A stretch of DNA of 64,000 nucleotides, taken from positions 62,001 to 126,000 of IMG/VR virus record IMGVR_UViG_3300035670_000039. One strand, 5' to 3'. Under the pieces are notes generated by a model. It ran no database searches and was not told where the DNA came from. It saw only the letters and a program-made list of their open reading frames with translations. Of the stretch, positions 43,260 to 50,866 are shown piece by piece. Numbering within the stretch: position 1 is the stretch's first letter; the number at the start of each line of letters is the position of its first letter. Both the position numbers and the translations under genes were made by a program. This DNA is from a virus.

Positions 43260-44423
43260 ATGATTACTAATAAACATAAAATATATTTGGATATGGATGG
43301 TGTGATAAGTGATTGGGAATTGCAATTCAAGCGATATAGTGGTGGTGTACCTGTTGAAACTTATGATGCTGAACACGGTAAAAAGAATAGATTTAAGTTT
43401 GTAGATAAGAATTGTCCTGAATACTATTCTAGTATGCCTTGGATGAAAGATGGCAGATTGCTTTATAATTTTGTATCAAATTTACCTGTGGAGATATTGA
43501 GTCATGCCCCTACCAATTTGGCATATGTTGGTAAAAAGCAGTGGTTAGCCAATAACAATATTGATATTAAAGCTAATTTGGTACCGCATAGAAATTTAAA
43601 AGCAAAATTTGCATCTCCTGATAGTATTTTGATAGATGACCGTGAAGATAATGTAAATGATTTTATCAAAGCTGGTGGTAAAGCAATATTGCATAAAAGC
43701 GCAATAGATACAATTAATAAACTAAAAGAAATGTTGGGTATTAAAGAATCTCATAGAATTTATAATAGCATTTTAAATCCTGAGATATGGGCTACTGAAA
43801 ATGCTATTAAACCTGACGTATTAAACAAGTTATTAACTATTGCAAATACTTTTTACAAAGATACTGATTTGAATGTACCGCTTGAGAATATATACTTTCT
43901 TGGTAGTACTGCTGGATATAATTGGACACCAACAAGTGATATTGACTTACATTTGGTTGTGGATTTTTCCAAAATTGATCCAAATGAAGAATTGGTTAAG
44001 AATTATGTGGATGGTTTAAAAAGCAAATGGAATGAAAACCACAACATTAGAATAGGTAATCATCCTGTGGAAGTTTACATTCAAGATATTAAAGAGGTCA
44101 ATAGAAGTCAAGCTGTATATAGTTTGATGAAAAATGAATGGGTAAAAAAGCCAAAAATAGAAGACATTCAGATTGATAAAGATGCTATTACAAAGAAATA
44201 CAAACAATATGTTTCGTTTATTTCCACAGCTATAAAAGAACAAAATTTAGATAAATTAAAGCGTTTGGTTAAACGTTTGTATGAAATGAGAGAAGCTGGA
44301 TTAAGTAAGAGTGGCGAATATAGTACAGAAAACTTGGTATTCAAACTTTTAAGATCCACAGGTTACGTTAATCAACTAAAAGATGCTATCACAAATATTA
44401 CAGATAAAAATTTGAGTAAATGA
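43260..44423 (+). CDS. Fusion of a HAD-type 5' nucleotidase-like domain and a nucleotidyltransferase-like domain
   Basis: 387 residues. The N-terminal half has the HAD phosphatase signature YLDMDGVISDW (nucleophile Asp11, Asp13), a SHAPT motif II region and DSILIDDREDNVNDF (motif IV), as in 5'(3')-deoxyribonucleotidases. The C-terminal half, from about residue 170, has FLGSTAGYNWTPTSDIDLHL (near 215-232), the hGS-x(n)-DhDh pattern of the polymerase-beta nucleotidyltransferase superfamily, with further sequence like VEVYIQDIKE as a third acidic strand. Both active sites look intact. The fusion may remove and add nucleotide phosphates on one substrate; the substrate is unknown. Confidence 0.78.
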   Translation: MITNKHKIYLDMDGVISDWELQFKRYSGGVPVETYDAEHGKKNRFKFVDKNCPEYYSSMPWMKDGRLLYNFVSNLPVEILSHAPTNLAYVGKKQWLANNNIDIKANLVPHRNLKAKFASPDSILIDDREDNVNDFIKAGGKAILHKSAIDTINKLKEMLGIKESHRIYNSILNPEIWATENAIKPDVLNKLLTIANTFYKDTDLNVPLENIYFLGSTAGYNWTPTSDIDLHLVVDFSKIDPNEELVKNYVDGLKSKWNENHNIRIGNHPVEVYIQDIKEVNRSQAVYSLMKNEWVKKPKIEDIQIDKDAITKKYKQYVSFISTAIKEQNLDKLKRLVKRLYEMREAGLSKSGEYSTENLVFKLLRSTGYVNQLKDAITNITDKNLSK

Positions 44424-44455
44424 TAAAAAACTTTATATAAAACTAAATCATTTAA

Positions 44456-44463
44456 TATTTATA
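44456..44463 (+). promoter_or_regulatory. Late-promoter-like box TATTTATA before the tail tube gene
   Basis: TATTTATA lies 23 nt before ATG 44487, with an ATAAGG ribosome site at 44474-44479. As for the sheath gene, a true leader is kept. Confidence 0.55.
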
Positions 44464-44486
44464 TTCAAGAACAATAAGGTAAAAAT

Positions 44487-44978
44487 ATGGCAGAACTACT
44501 AAATCCATCAGAAATTTTTTCAACAGCTTTTGAACCAAAAGTAAAGAATCGTTTTATTCTTTATGTTGATGGTATTCCATCATTCATCATCAAAAAGGTC
44601 AATCGTCCTAAACTAACACAAGCCAAGAAGGAACTTGACCATATTAACGTAAAAACCTACTACAAGGGTAAAAGTGTATGGGATGAAATCAGTATGGAAC
44701 TTTATGATCCAATTGTACCATCCGGCGCTCAAGCAGTAATGGAATGGGTACGTTTGCACCACGAATCAGTTACTGGTCGTGATGGTTACCAAGACTTCTA
44801 TAAGAAGGATCTAACAATTAACGTCTTGGGTCCAGTAGGTGACAAAGTAGAAGAATGGAAGTTGGTAGGTTCATTTATCGTAAGCGCTGATTTCCAAGAA
44901 ATGGATTGGAGCGATGACGGTGCTGCGCAGATGATCAGTTTATCTGTAGCATACGATTACGCAATTCTCCAATATTAA
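44487..44978 (+). CDS. 19: Tail tube protein (gp19-like)
   Basis: 163 residues, exactly the length of T4 gp19. The subunit builds the inner tail tube inside the sheath. Recognisable segments are FEPKVKNRFILYVDGIPSFI, HINVKTYYKGKSVWDEISME and a C-terminal MISLSVAYDYAILQY. It has its own late box, leader and terminator, indicating a monocistronic, highly expressed gene, separated here from gp18 by about 38 kb although they are adjacent in T4. Confidence 0.93.
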   Translation: MAELLNPSEIFSTAFEPKVKNRFILYVDGIPSFIIKKVNRPKLTQAKKELDHINVKTYYKGKSVWDEISMELYDPIVPSGAQAVMEWVRLHHESVTGRDGYQDFYKKDLTINVLGPVGDKVEEWKLVGSFIVSADFQEMDWSDDGAAQMISLSVAYDYAILQY

Positions 44979-44997
44979 TATTTATTGTATCAAAAAG

Positions 44998-45023
44998 AAC
45001 CCCACATTTATTTGTGGGGTTTT
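44998..45023 (+). terminator. Intrinsic terminator after the tail tube gene
   Basis: AACCCCACA (44998-45006) pairs with TGTGGGGTT (45013-45021) around TTTATT, followed by a short T run. It lies just before the promoter box of the HNH endonuclease gene. Confidence 0.85.
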
Positions 45024-45024
45024 C

Positions 45025-45032
45025 TATTTATT
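45025..45032 (+). promoter_or_regulatory. Late-promoter-like box TATTTATT, 5 nt before ATG
   Basis: TATTTATT, ACTAT, ATG at 45038. It fixes the start codon and rules out the GTG at 45014, which lies inside the terminator stem. Confidence 0.5.
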
Positions 45033-45037
45033 ACTAT

Positions 45038-45769
45038 ATGCAAATAAGCAAATTTACAAAAAATTGTCCTAACTGCGGCAAAATTTTAAATTATGTTAAT
45101 AAATCTAAACTAAATAGATCAATTGCAAAAAATAGTACTTGTAAGTCTTGTTCCAAAAAAGGCGAAAATAATCCACAATTTAACATCAAAGAAAATCATC
45201 CGTTTTATGGTAAATCTAGATTAGATATGGTCGGCGAAAACAATCCGTCAAAAAGAAGAGAAGTTCGGGAAAAAATAAAAAAATCAAAAATAGGTACTAG
45301 TAATCCAATGTTCGGTAAAATTGGAACTAAATCTCCAAGATATGGGAAAAAACATACCGATGTTACACTTAAAAAAATAAAAGAAAATACAAAAAAATCA
45401 CTGTCAACTATTGAAATGCGAGAAAAAATTAGAAAATGTACAATTGAATCACAATTGAATATTTCATATGAAGAGTGGAAACGCAATTTAAGTGACTGGG
45501 AAAAATATAATAACGATGTTTGGATGATAACACGTTTACAGCCAATTCAATCATTGGAGAATTATGATAAACGTGGTAGATTGAATGATAAAATAGACGC
45601 ACACCATCTGGATCACGCTGTATCGATATGGTATGGATTCAGAAACAGAATCCCGCCGGAAATTATAGGCAATATTAAAAATCTTAGATTCATCAAAGCA
45701 ACTGAAAATATTCGTAAACGACATAATATTGATAAAACGTATTTAACTAAAATAATAGAGGAAATTTAA
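45038..45769 (+). CDS. Homing endonuclease, HNH type with NUMOD3-like repeats
   Basis: About 243 residues. An N-terminal zinc knuckle (CPNC and CKSC) is followed by NUMOD3-like DNA-binding repeats (GENNPQF, GENNPSK, GTSNPMFGK, GTKSPRYGKKH) and a C-terminal HNH domain DAHHLDHAVSIWYGFRNRIP with IIGNIKNLRFI and ATENIRKRHN. The family cuts DNA to spread the gene between phages. It is a free-standing insertion between the tail tube terminator and the NMNAT-like gene, which starts on the base after its stop codon. Confidence 0.82.
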   Translation: MQISKFTKNCPNCGKILNYVNKSKLNRSIAKNSTCKSCSKKGENNPQFNIKENHPFYGKSRLDMVGENNPSKRREVREKIKKSKIGTSNPMFGKIGTKSPRYGKKHTDVTLKKIKENTKKSLSTIEMREKIRKCTIESQLNISYEEWKRNLSDWEKYNNDVWMITRLQPIQSLENYDKRGRLNDKIDAHHLDHAVSIWYGFRNRIPPEIIGNIKNLRFIKATENIRKRHNIDKTYLTKIIEEI

Positions 45770-46681
45770 ATGCAACTTAATAAAAAAACATTCGTAATAT
45801 TCCCTGGAAGATTTCACCCATGGCATAACGGTCACAAAAGTGTATACAACTATCTAACCACTAAATTTGGTGGTAATGATGTATATATAACAACCACAGG
45901 TGTTACAGAATTGCCAAAATCACCATTTACTTTTGATGAAAAAAAGCAAATGATGATTGCCACAGGTATACCCGCAAACAAAATACTAAACGTCAAAAAC
46001 AACTACAACTTGCAAAGTGTAGCTGGTCAAATACCGATTAATATAGAACGTGATAGTATTATTTTTGCGGTTAGTGAAAAGGATATGGCTGAAGATCCAC
46101 GATTCAAAAACTTTGTAAAAAAAGATGGATCTCCTTCTTATTTACAGCCATTGCCAAAAAATCAATCCAAATTGGATCCAGCCATAAAACACGGATACTT
46201 GATAACAGTACCAACTACAGATTTTACAGTACTAGGGTTACCAGCTAGAAGCGCAAGTCAATTAAGATCTCAATATGCTACATTAACCCCAGAACAACAA
46301 AAGGCTTTTATTACTGATTTGTTTGGTAATTATAATACAAATGTTCATAATATACTAAACAATAGATTGGGTAACAACGCCGGTAAATTAACTGAAAAGC
46401 AAAAGAAGTTATTAAAGAAATTGATTGTAGGTATAATGAAAGAAGATGATGCAAAAATAAAATCTGCAAGACAAAAGTGGAATCAAGCAGGATTGGTTCT
46501 TCGTAATGCTGAACTTGATGCGGCACAACAAGAACTTACAAAAGCAAATGACGATTTAAAAGCTGCAACTACCCCCGAAGAAAAAGACAGAGCTGAACTA
46601 AATGTAAAAAACAAAAAAGATGCGGTAGATAGTAAAAAAGCTGCTCGTGATGCTGCTCAACATCAGTTGAAATCAATTTAA
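45770..46681 (+). CDS. Nucleotidylyltransferase (HxGH family, NMNAT/cytidylyltransferase-like)
   Basis: 303 residues. The N-terminal 200 form a Rossmann nucleotidylyltransferase: FPGRFHPWHNGH (residues 11-22) carries the HxGH nucleotide-binding motif, and GLPARSASQLRSQY supplies an ISxTxxR-like second site. The family makes dinucleotides such as NAD or activates sugars and lipids with CTP or ATP. The segment FAVSEKDMAEDPRF is shared by homologues in marine T4-like phages. The last 100 residues are a charged helical tail (AELDAAQQELTKANDDLKA), which suggests a structural or partner-binding role. Substrate unknown; NAD metabolism is one possibility. Confidence 0.8.
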   Translation: MQLNKKTFVIFPGRFHPWHNGHKSVYNYLTTKFGGNDVYITTTGVTELPKSPFTFDEKKQMMIATGIPANKILNVKNNYNLQSVAGQIPINIERDSIIFAVSEKDMAEDPRFKNFVKKDGSPSYLQPLPKNQSKLDPAIKHGYLITVPTTDFTVLGLPARSASQLRSQYATLTPEQQKAFITDLFGNYNTNVHNILNNRLGNNAGKLTEKQKKLLKKLIVGIMKEDDAKIKSARQKWNQAGLVLRNAELDAAQQELTKANDDLKAATTPEEKDRAELNVKNKKDAVDSKKAARDAAQHQLKSI

Positions 46682-46730
46682 ATATAATAACACAAAAGTT
46701 ATATAAAGTTCTATATATTGTTATAAAGTT

Positions 46731-47555
46731 ATGAGTGACGAAATTATAATTCAAAAATTAAAGCAACAGCATTCAACTGCATCAACAACAGCTGCACCTA
46801 CAAGTTATCCTGCGGAAACAATAGAATTGCCATCCAAAGGATATTTCTATGATGAGTCTAGTCCACTAAGCAAAGGTAGCGTGGAATTAAAGATGATGAC
46901 TGCTAGAGAAGAAGACATATTAACCAATGAAAACTTCATCAAAAACGGCACTGTATTGGATAAATTGCTTGAATCTTTAATTGTTACACCAGGTGTAAGA
47001 ACACAAGATTTGTTGATGGTAGACAAAAACGCACTGTTTGTTGCTGCTAGACGTTTGGCATATGGTGACAAATACGGACCTGTTAAAATTGAGTGCAAAA
47101 AATGTAATACCGAAAACAAAACATATATTGATTTAAGTACATTAAATGAAAAAGAAGTGGACTTCAATAAGTTTCAGAAAGGTAGCAATGAATTTGAATT
47201 TGAGTTTCCATTCTGTAAACGTAAAATAACTTTTAAGCTCGTTACATCTGGTGATCAAGAAATCATTGATCGTGATATCAAAGCGATGACCAAGATCAAA
47301 AAACAAGCCAGCACAGAAGTAACTACCAGACTTAAAAAGCTGATCGTAAGTATAGATGGAAAACCAGATATTGCAGCTATCAATAAATTTGTTGACAATG
47401 AGTTGTTGTCAAAAGACAGTATGGCACTAAGAGCTTATATTAAAACAATTGCGCCTGAATTGGATATGGGCTTTGACTTTGTATGTGAACACTGTGGTGA
47501 GGTGGAAAGGATGGATGTACCGATGACGGTACAGTTTTTTTGGCCTGAGTCCTGA
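46731..47555 (+). CDS. 26: Baseplate hub/assembly protein (gp26-like), likely a tail assembly chaperone with a frameshift product
   Basis: 274 residues (T4 gp26 has 208). Typical segments are TIELPSKGYFYDESSPL, VELKMMTAREEDILTNENFI and VLDKLLESLIVTPGV. Two cysteine pairs (CKKC near residue 122, CEHC near 253) plus a single Cys between them suggest a bound zinc. The gene ends with CAG TTT TTT TGG, and the next reading frame across the same T run continues into a conserved-looking short product. Position just upstream of the tape measure gene is where long-tailed phages place their tail assembly chaperone pair. No clear late box upstream; a degenerate AT-rich element ends at the ATG. Confidence 0.8.
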   Translation: MSDEIIIQKLKQQHSTASTTAAPTSYPAETIELPSKGYFYDESSPLSKGSVELKMMTAREEDILTNENFIKNGTVLDKLLESLIVTPGVRTQDLLMVDKNALFVAARRLAYGDKYGPVKIECKKCNTENKTYIDLSTLNEKEVDFNKFQKGSNEFEFEFPFCKRKITFKLVTSGDQEIIDRDIKAMTKIKKQASTEVTTRLKKLIVSIDGKPDIAAINKFVDNELLSKDSMALRAYIKTIAPELDMGFDFVCEHCGEVERMDVPMTVQFFWPES

Positions 47556-47754
47556 ATATAAGTTACAAGTTCACGGTCAAATATTTGAATTGAGTTATTT
47601 CTCGCAAGGAGCGGTAAATGTACAAATTGCGTATAATTTACCTGTATTTTTACGTAATTTTTACTATGCTCAATTAGCAAACATAAAGAACAAAGAAAGT
47701 GATAGTTACAAAGAACCTGCTAAAAAGTCGGGTAAAGTAGATAAGCCTTTTTAG
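47527..47754 (+). CDS. 51: gp51-like extension reached by frameshifting from gp26-like gene (no start codon of its own)
   Basis: A 75-codon frame opens at 47527 right after a TGA and has no ATG, GTG or TTG ahead of the conserved-looking part (FFGLSPEYKLQVHGQIFEL, then NVQIAYNLPVFLRNFYYAQL). This resembles small hub-assembly proteins (gp51 type) of T4-like phages. It lies in the +1 frame relative to the gp26-like gene, and the two share the run of seven T at 47535-47541. Expression therefore needs a +1 or -2 ribosomal shift at CAG TTT TTT TGG, giving a gp26-gp51 fusion, unless the T count is wrong. The coding signal ends at TAG 47752, 22 bp before the promoter box of the tape measure gene. Confidence 0.7.
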   Translation, partial: RYSFFGLSPEYKLQVHGQIFELSYFSQGAVNVQIAYNLPVFLRNFYYAQLANIKNKESDSYKEPAKKSGKVDKPF

Positions 47755-47775
47755 TGTAAAATAATATAGTTGTCA

Positions 47776-47783
47776 TATTTATA
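47776..47783 (+). promoter_or_regulatory. Late-promoter-like box TATTTATA, 6 nt before the tape measure ATG
   Basis: TATTTATA, TATTAT, ATG at 47790. Confidence 0.5.
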
Positions 47784-47789
47784 TATTAT

Positions 47790-50700
47790 ATGGCAGCACA
47801 ACCATTTGATAAAGCAACAGCGGATAAACTAGTAGAGGCGTTTAACAATTTAAACGCTGAAACCAAAGATACTCTGTCTAATCTAGACAAGATAGTTGAT
47901 ACTGAGAAAAGAATGGTTGATATAGCCAAACAGTTAGGACAGGCATATAAAACACAAAAAGATAAGCTTGATGAACAGTTAAAAGGAAAAAGTTTACAAG
48001 AAAAATTATCATCAAAATTTGTAAATTCTGAAAAAAAGTTAAATGAATTTGCACAGGCACGTATCAACAGTTACATAAAAATAGAGAGTTTACAAAATGA
48101 ATTATCGACAAAAGCAGCTGAACTTCTAGTAGAGCAAAGTAAAGATCCTACCAGCGATACTGTTATAGCTTTACAAGATTTAATTAATAAAAAATCAACC
48201 GAGTTGAATTTGGAAGAACATTTATTGAAAAACAGTGCTTCCAAGTTAGAATCGTTAAAACGACATAATTTTTTACTAAAAGCAGCAAACGAGTTAATAG
48301 ATTTATATAACAAATCATTGGAGATGGGTGTAAAGTTGTTAAACAAGATGGGTGATTTGGCTTCGGGTTTAGCAACTAAACTAAATATACCCACCACATT
48401 AGCTGGTACTTTTGAAAGAATATTAGACGTTTTTAATCAAATTGACACCGCTGCTACAAATGTTAGACAAAAATTTGGACTATTACCAAGTCAGGGTGCA
48501 ATTTTTGAAAAAAACATACGAGAAGCTTCTATTGAGTTAGCTGAGTTTGGTATAAACGCTGAACAACTTGGCGGAACAATGAAACAAATAGGTTCAACTT
48601 TTACAAGTTTGCAATCTATGGAAAAAGGATTGGTTAAAGATGTTTCAATAATGTCTGCTCAATTTGGAGTAGCTTCTGAAACAAGTGTTAAGTTTCTACA
48701 AACGTTAGGCGGTGTATCTGGAAAAAGTGCAATAGCCAAACAAAATATGTTGGGATTGGCAAAATTTGCTGCAAATGCTTATGGAGTTGGGTTGGACGAT
48801 GTAATGAACGATGTCGCAAATGCATCTGAAGAAGCTAGAATGTTTGCTGGTAAAAATGCAGATGAAATGGTTAGAGCTGCAGCTCAAGCTAGACAAATGG
48901 GTACTACTCTTGACAATATGGCAAAAACTGCAAAGGGTTTGCTTGACTTTGAAAGTAGTATTCAATCAGAATTAAAAGCTAGTGCATTGATTGGTAAAAA
49001 TATTAATTTTAATGAAGCTCGCAGATTGGCATTTCAAGGCGATATTATTGGGGCAAATAAATTAATATTGGATCAAGCTAAGAAAATTAAGTTCAATCAG
49101 TTAAATCCAATTGCACAAGACGCGTTTGCAAAAGCTGCTGGTAAGACTGTAAAAGAATTGCAAGAAATGTTAAATGCTGAAGAAAATCTGAAAGAAGCAT
49201 TAAAATCAAAAGATCCATTGGTAAGAGCCGAAGCAGAGAAGAAAAAGCAAATGGCGGAAATGATGAAGAACGATCCTATTGCTGCTAAAAAAGCTGCTCA
49301 AGCCGAATATGAAAAAGGGTTGATTCAAGAAAAAAATCAAACCAGAATGAAACAGTTGCAAAATGAAATTAATGCAATTTTTATGGAATTTATTGGGCCT
49401 ATATTGGAAGAAATTGGACCAATATTTACACAGTTATTAAAGTATATAAAAGATAACAGAGTTCAAATTAAAGAATTTGCTCAAGAAATAGGCAAAGCAT
49501 TTTTAGTATTTAAAAATTTACAATATATTTCTCAGTATGCGGAAATTCTTGGCAAATCCGTAGGAAAAGTTGGGTCTGCTCTTAAATCAAGCGCATCAAT
49601 TGCCGGTGGATTTTATAAAATAATAGGATCGGTGTTCACAACACTTTCTACTGGCACAAGCATATTATCTACGGTTGGTAAAACAATAGGGAGTGTATTT
49701 AGTGGATTCGGTAAATTTATAAGTGGCACTGGCAGTATAATAGGAAATATTTTTGGAAAAATAGGAGGAGGAATTAGCGTTTTTTCAAAACTTGCTCCGA
49801 TTTTTGGAGCAGTAGCTAAATTTTTAGGACCAATAGGACTAGTTGTATCTGTGATCCAAGGCGGCATAGCATTTTTTAAAGCATTTAATGAAACTACAGG
49901 CACCGTGAGTCAAAAAGCAGTAGCCGGATTAAAAGCTGTAATTAATTCTTTGGTAATAGAACCATTAAAAATGGTTTGGGATTTTCTTAAAAAGATACCA
50001 TCATTTTTAGCTGAGATAGATTTTGGAGCAATATACAAAGATGTAACCAACTTTTTATTAGATGCACTGACAAGTTTGCCTGATAAAATAGAAGAGTTAT
50101 TTAGTGGTGGAGGTGGAGGAATTGATTGGGGTAAAATTTTTTATAATATTGGACATTTGGCATATGAAATGATTGTATTTCAGTTTGTTAAATTGCCTAT
50201 AGCTTTAGTTAAAATAGCCGCAAAATTAGGATTGGTTATTTTAAAAGGACTAGCATCTTTAGTAGTAGAAATTCCAAATATAATCATAGGAGCATTTAAT
50301 GCTGCTTGGGAAGGAATTAAAAAATGGTTAGGATTTTCCCCATCTGAACTTGGTTTGTCAATTGTCGATGGTATTAAATCTGTAGTAGATATGTTATTTG
50401 ATGTAATTACATATCCATTTAAAAAAGGATTTGAACTAATAAAGTCTGCTGTATCTGAAGTGGGCACTTTTCTCAAAGACACATTCAGTGGAGCGTTTAC
50501 TTTTATTATTGGTGCTCTTGAAAAAGTATGGGAAAAAATGAAAGGTATTGGTTCATTTATATCTGATACAATAGGAAAAACTTTTAGTTTTGTTGGTAGA
50601 ATAGTCGGAACATCAGAAGAAACTCCATCAAAAACTGCGACTGAATCAAAAACAAGTGTAAAAACTGATGATTTATTGATCAATACAATTGTAAATTCCA

Positions 50701-50849
50701 ATAGAGTTTTAGCAGAAAAACTTGATAAATTGACTTCTATGATGGCATCTGGTCAAATTGCTGTGTATATTGATGGTCAGCGTGCAAATCAATTATTAGC
50801 AACAAGTAACTCAAAATTTGGTTCATTTGGTCAAGCAACAACCAATTAA
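47790..50849 (+). CDS. 29: Tail tape measure protein
   Basis: 1019 residues. The N-terminal 150 are helical/coiled coil (SLQEKLSSKFVNSEKKLNEF), the middle is helical with FGLLPSQGAIFEKN and FAANAYGVGLDDVMNDV, followed by several hydrophobic segments (FLGPIGLVVSVIQGGIAFF; IALVKIAAKLGLVILKGLAS) that may insert in the host membrane on DNA ejection. The C-terminus ends VYIDGQRANQLLAT. This layout, its size and its place after the gp26/gp51 pair identify it as the ruler that sets tail length. T4 gp29 has 590 residues, so the tail here is probably longer if spacing per residue holds. Confidence 0.85.
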   Translation: MAAQPFDKATADKLVEAFNNLNAETKDTLSNLDKIVDTEKRMVDIAKQLGQAYKTQKDKLDEQLKGKSLQEKLSSKFVNSEKKLNEFAQARINSYIKIESLQNELSTKAAELLVEQSKDPTSDTVIALQDLINKKSTELNLEEHLLKNSASKLESLKRHNFLLKAANELIDLYNKSLEMGVKLLNKMGDLASGLATKLNIPTTLAGTFERILDVFNQIDTAATNVRQKFGLLPSQGAIFEKNIREASIELAEFGINAEQLGGTMKQIGSTFTSLQSMEKGLVKDVSIMSAQFGVASETSVKFLQTLGGVSGKSAIAKQNMLGLAKFAANAYGVGLDDVMNDVANASEEARMFAGKNADEMVRAAAQARQMGTTLDNMAKTAKGLLDFESSIQSELKASALIGKNINFNEARRLAFQGDIIGANKLILDQAKKIKFNQLNPIAQDAFAKAAGKTVKELQEMLNAEENLKEALKSKDPLVRAEAEKKKQMAEMMKNDPIAAKKAAQAEYEKGLIQEKNQTRMKQLQNEINAIFMEFIGPILEEIGPIFTQLLKYIKDNRVQIKEFAQEIGKAFLVFKNLQYISQYAEILGKSVGKVGSALKSSASIAGGFYKIIGSVFTTLSTGTSILSTVGKTIGSVFSGFGKFISGTGSIIGNIFGKIGGGISVFSKLAPIFGAVAKFLGPIGLVVSVIQGGIAFFKAFNETTGTVSQKAVAGLKAVINSLVIEPLKMVWDFLKKIPSFLAEIDFGAIYKDVTNFLLDALTSLPDKIEELFSGGGGGIDWGKIFYNIGHLAYEMIVFQFVKLPIALVKIAAKLGLVILKGLASLVVEIPNIIIGAFNAAWEGIKKWLGFSPSELGLSIVDGIKSVVDMLFDVITYPFKKGFELIKSAVSEVGTFLKDTFSGAFTFIIGALEKVWEKMKGIGSFISDTIGKTFSFVGRIVGTSEETPSKTATESKTSVKTDDLLINTIVNSNRVLAEKLDKLTSMMASGQIAVYIDGQRANQLLATSNSKFGSFGQATTN

Positions 50850-50854
50850 TCTGA

Positions 50855-50862
50855 TATTTATA
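50855..50862 (+). promoter_or_regulatory. Late-promoter-like box TATTTATA, 4 nt before ATG
   Basis: TATTTATA, ATTA, ATG at 50867, 5 bp after the tape measure stop. It starts the baseplate unit 50867-57019. Confidence 0.58.
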
Positions 50863-50866
50863 ATTA

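Noticed and set aside
45014-45037. GTG start upstream of the HNH endonuclease
   Set aside because: It lies within the tail tube terminator stem; the ATG at 45038 follows the promoter box.
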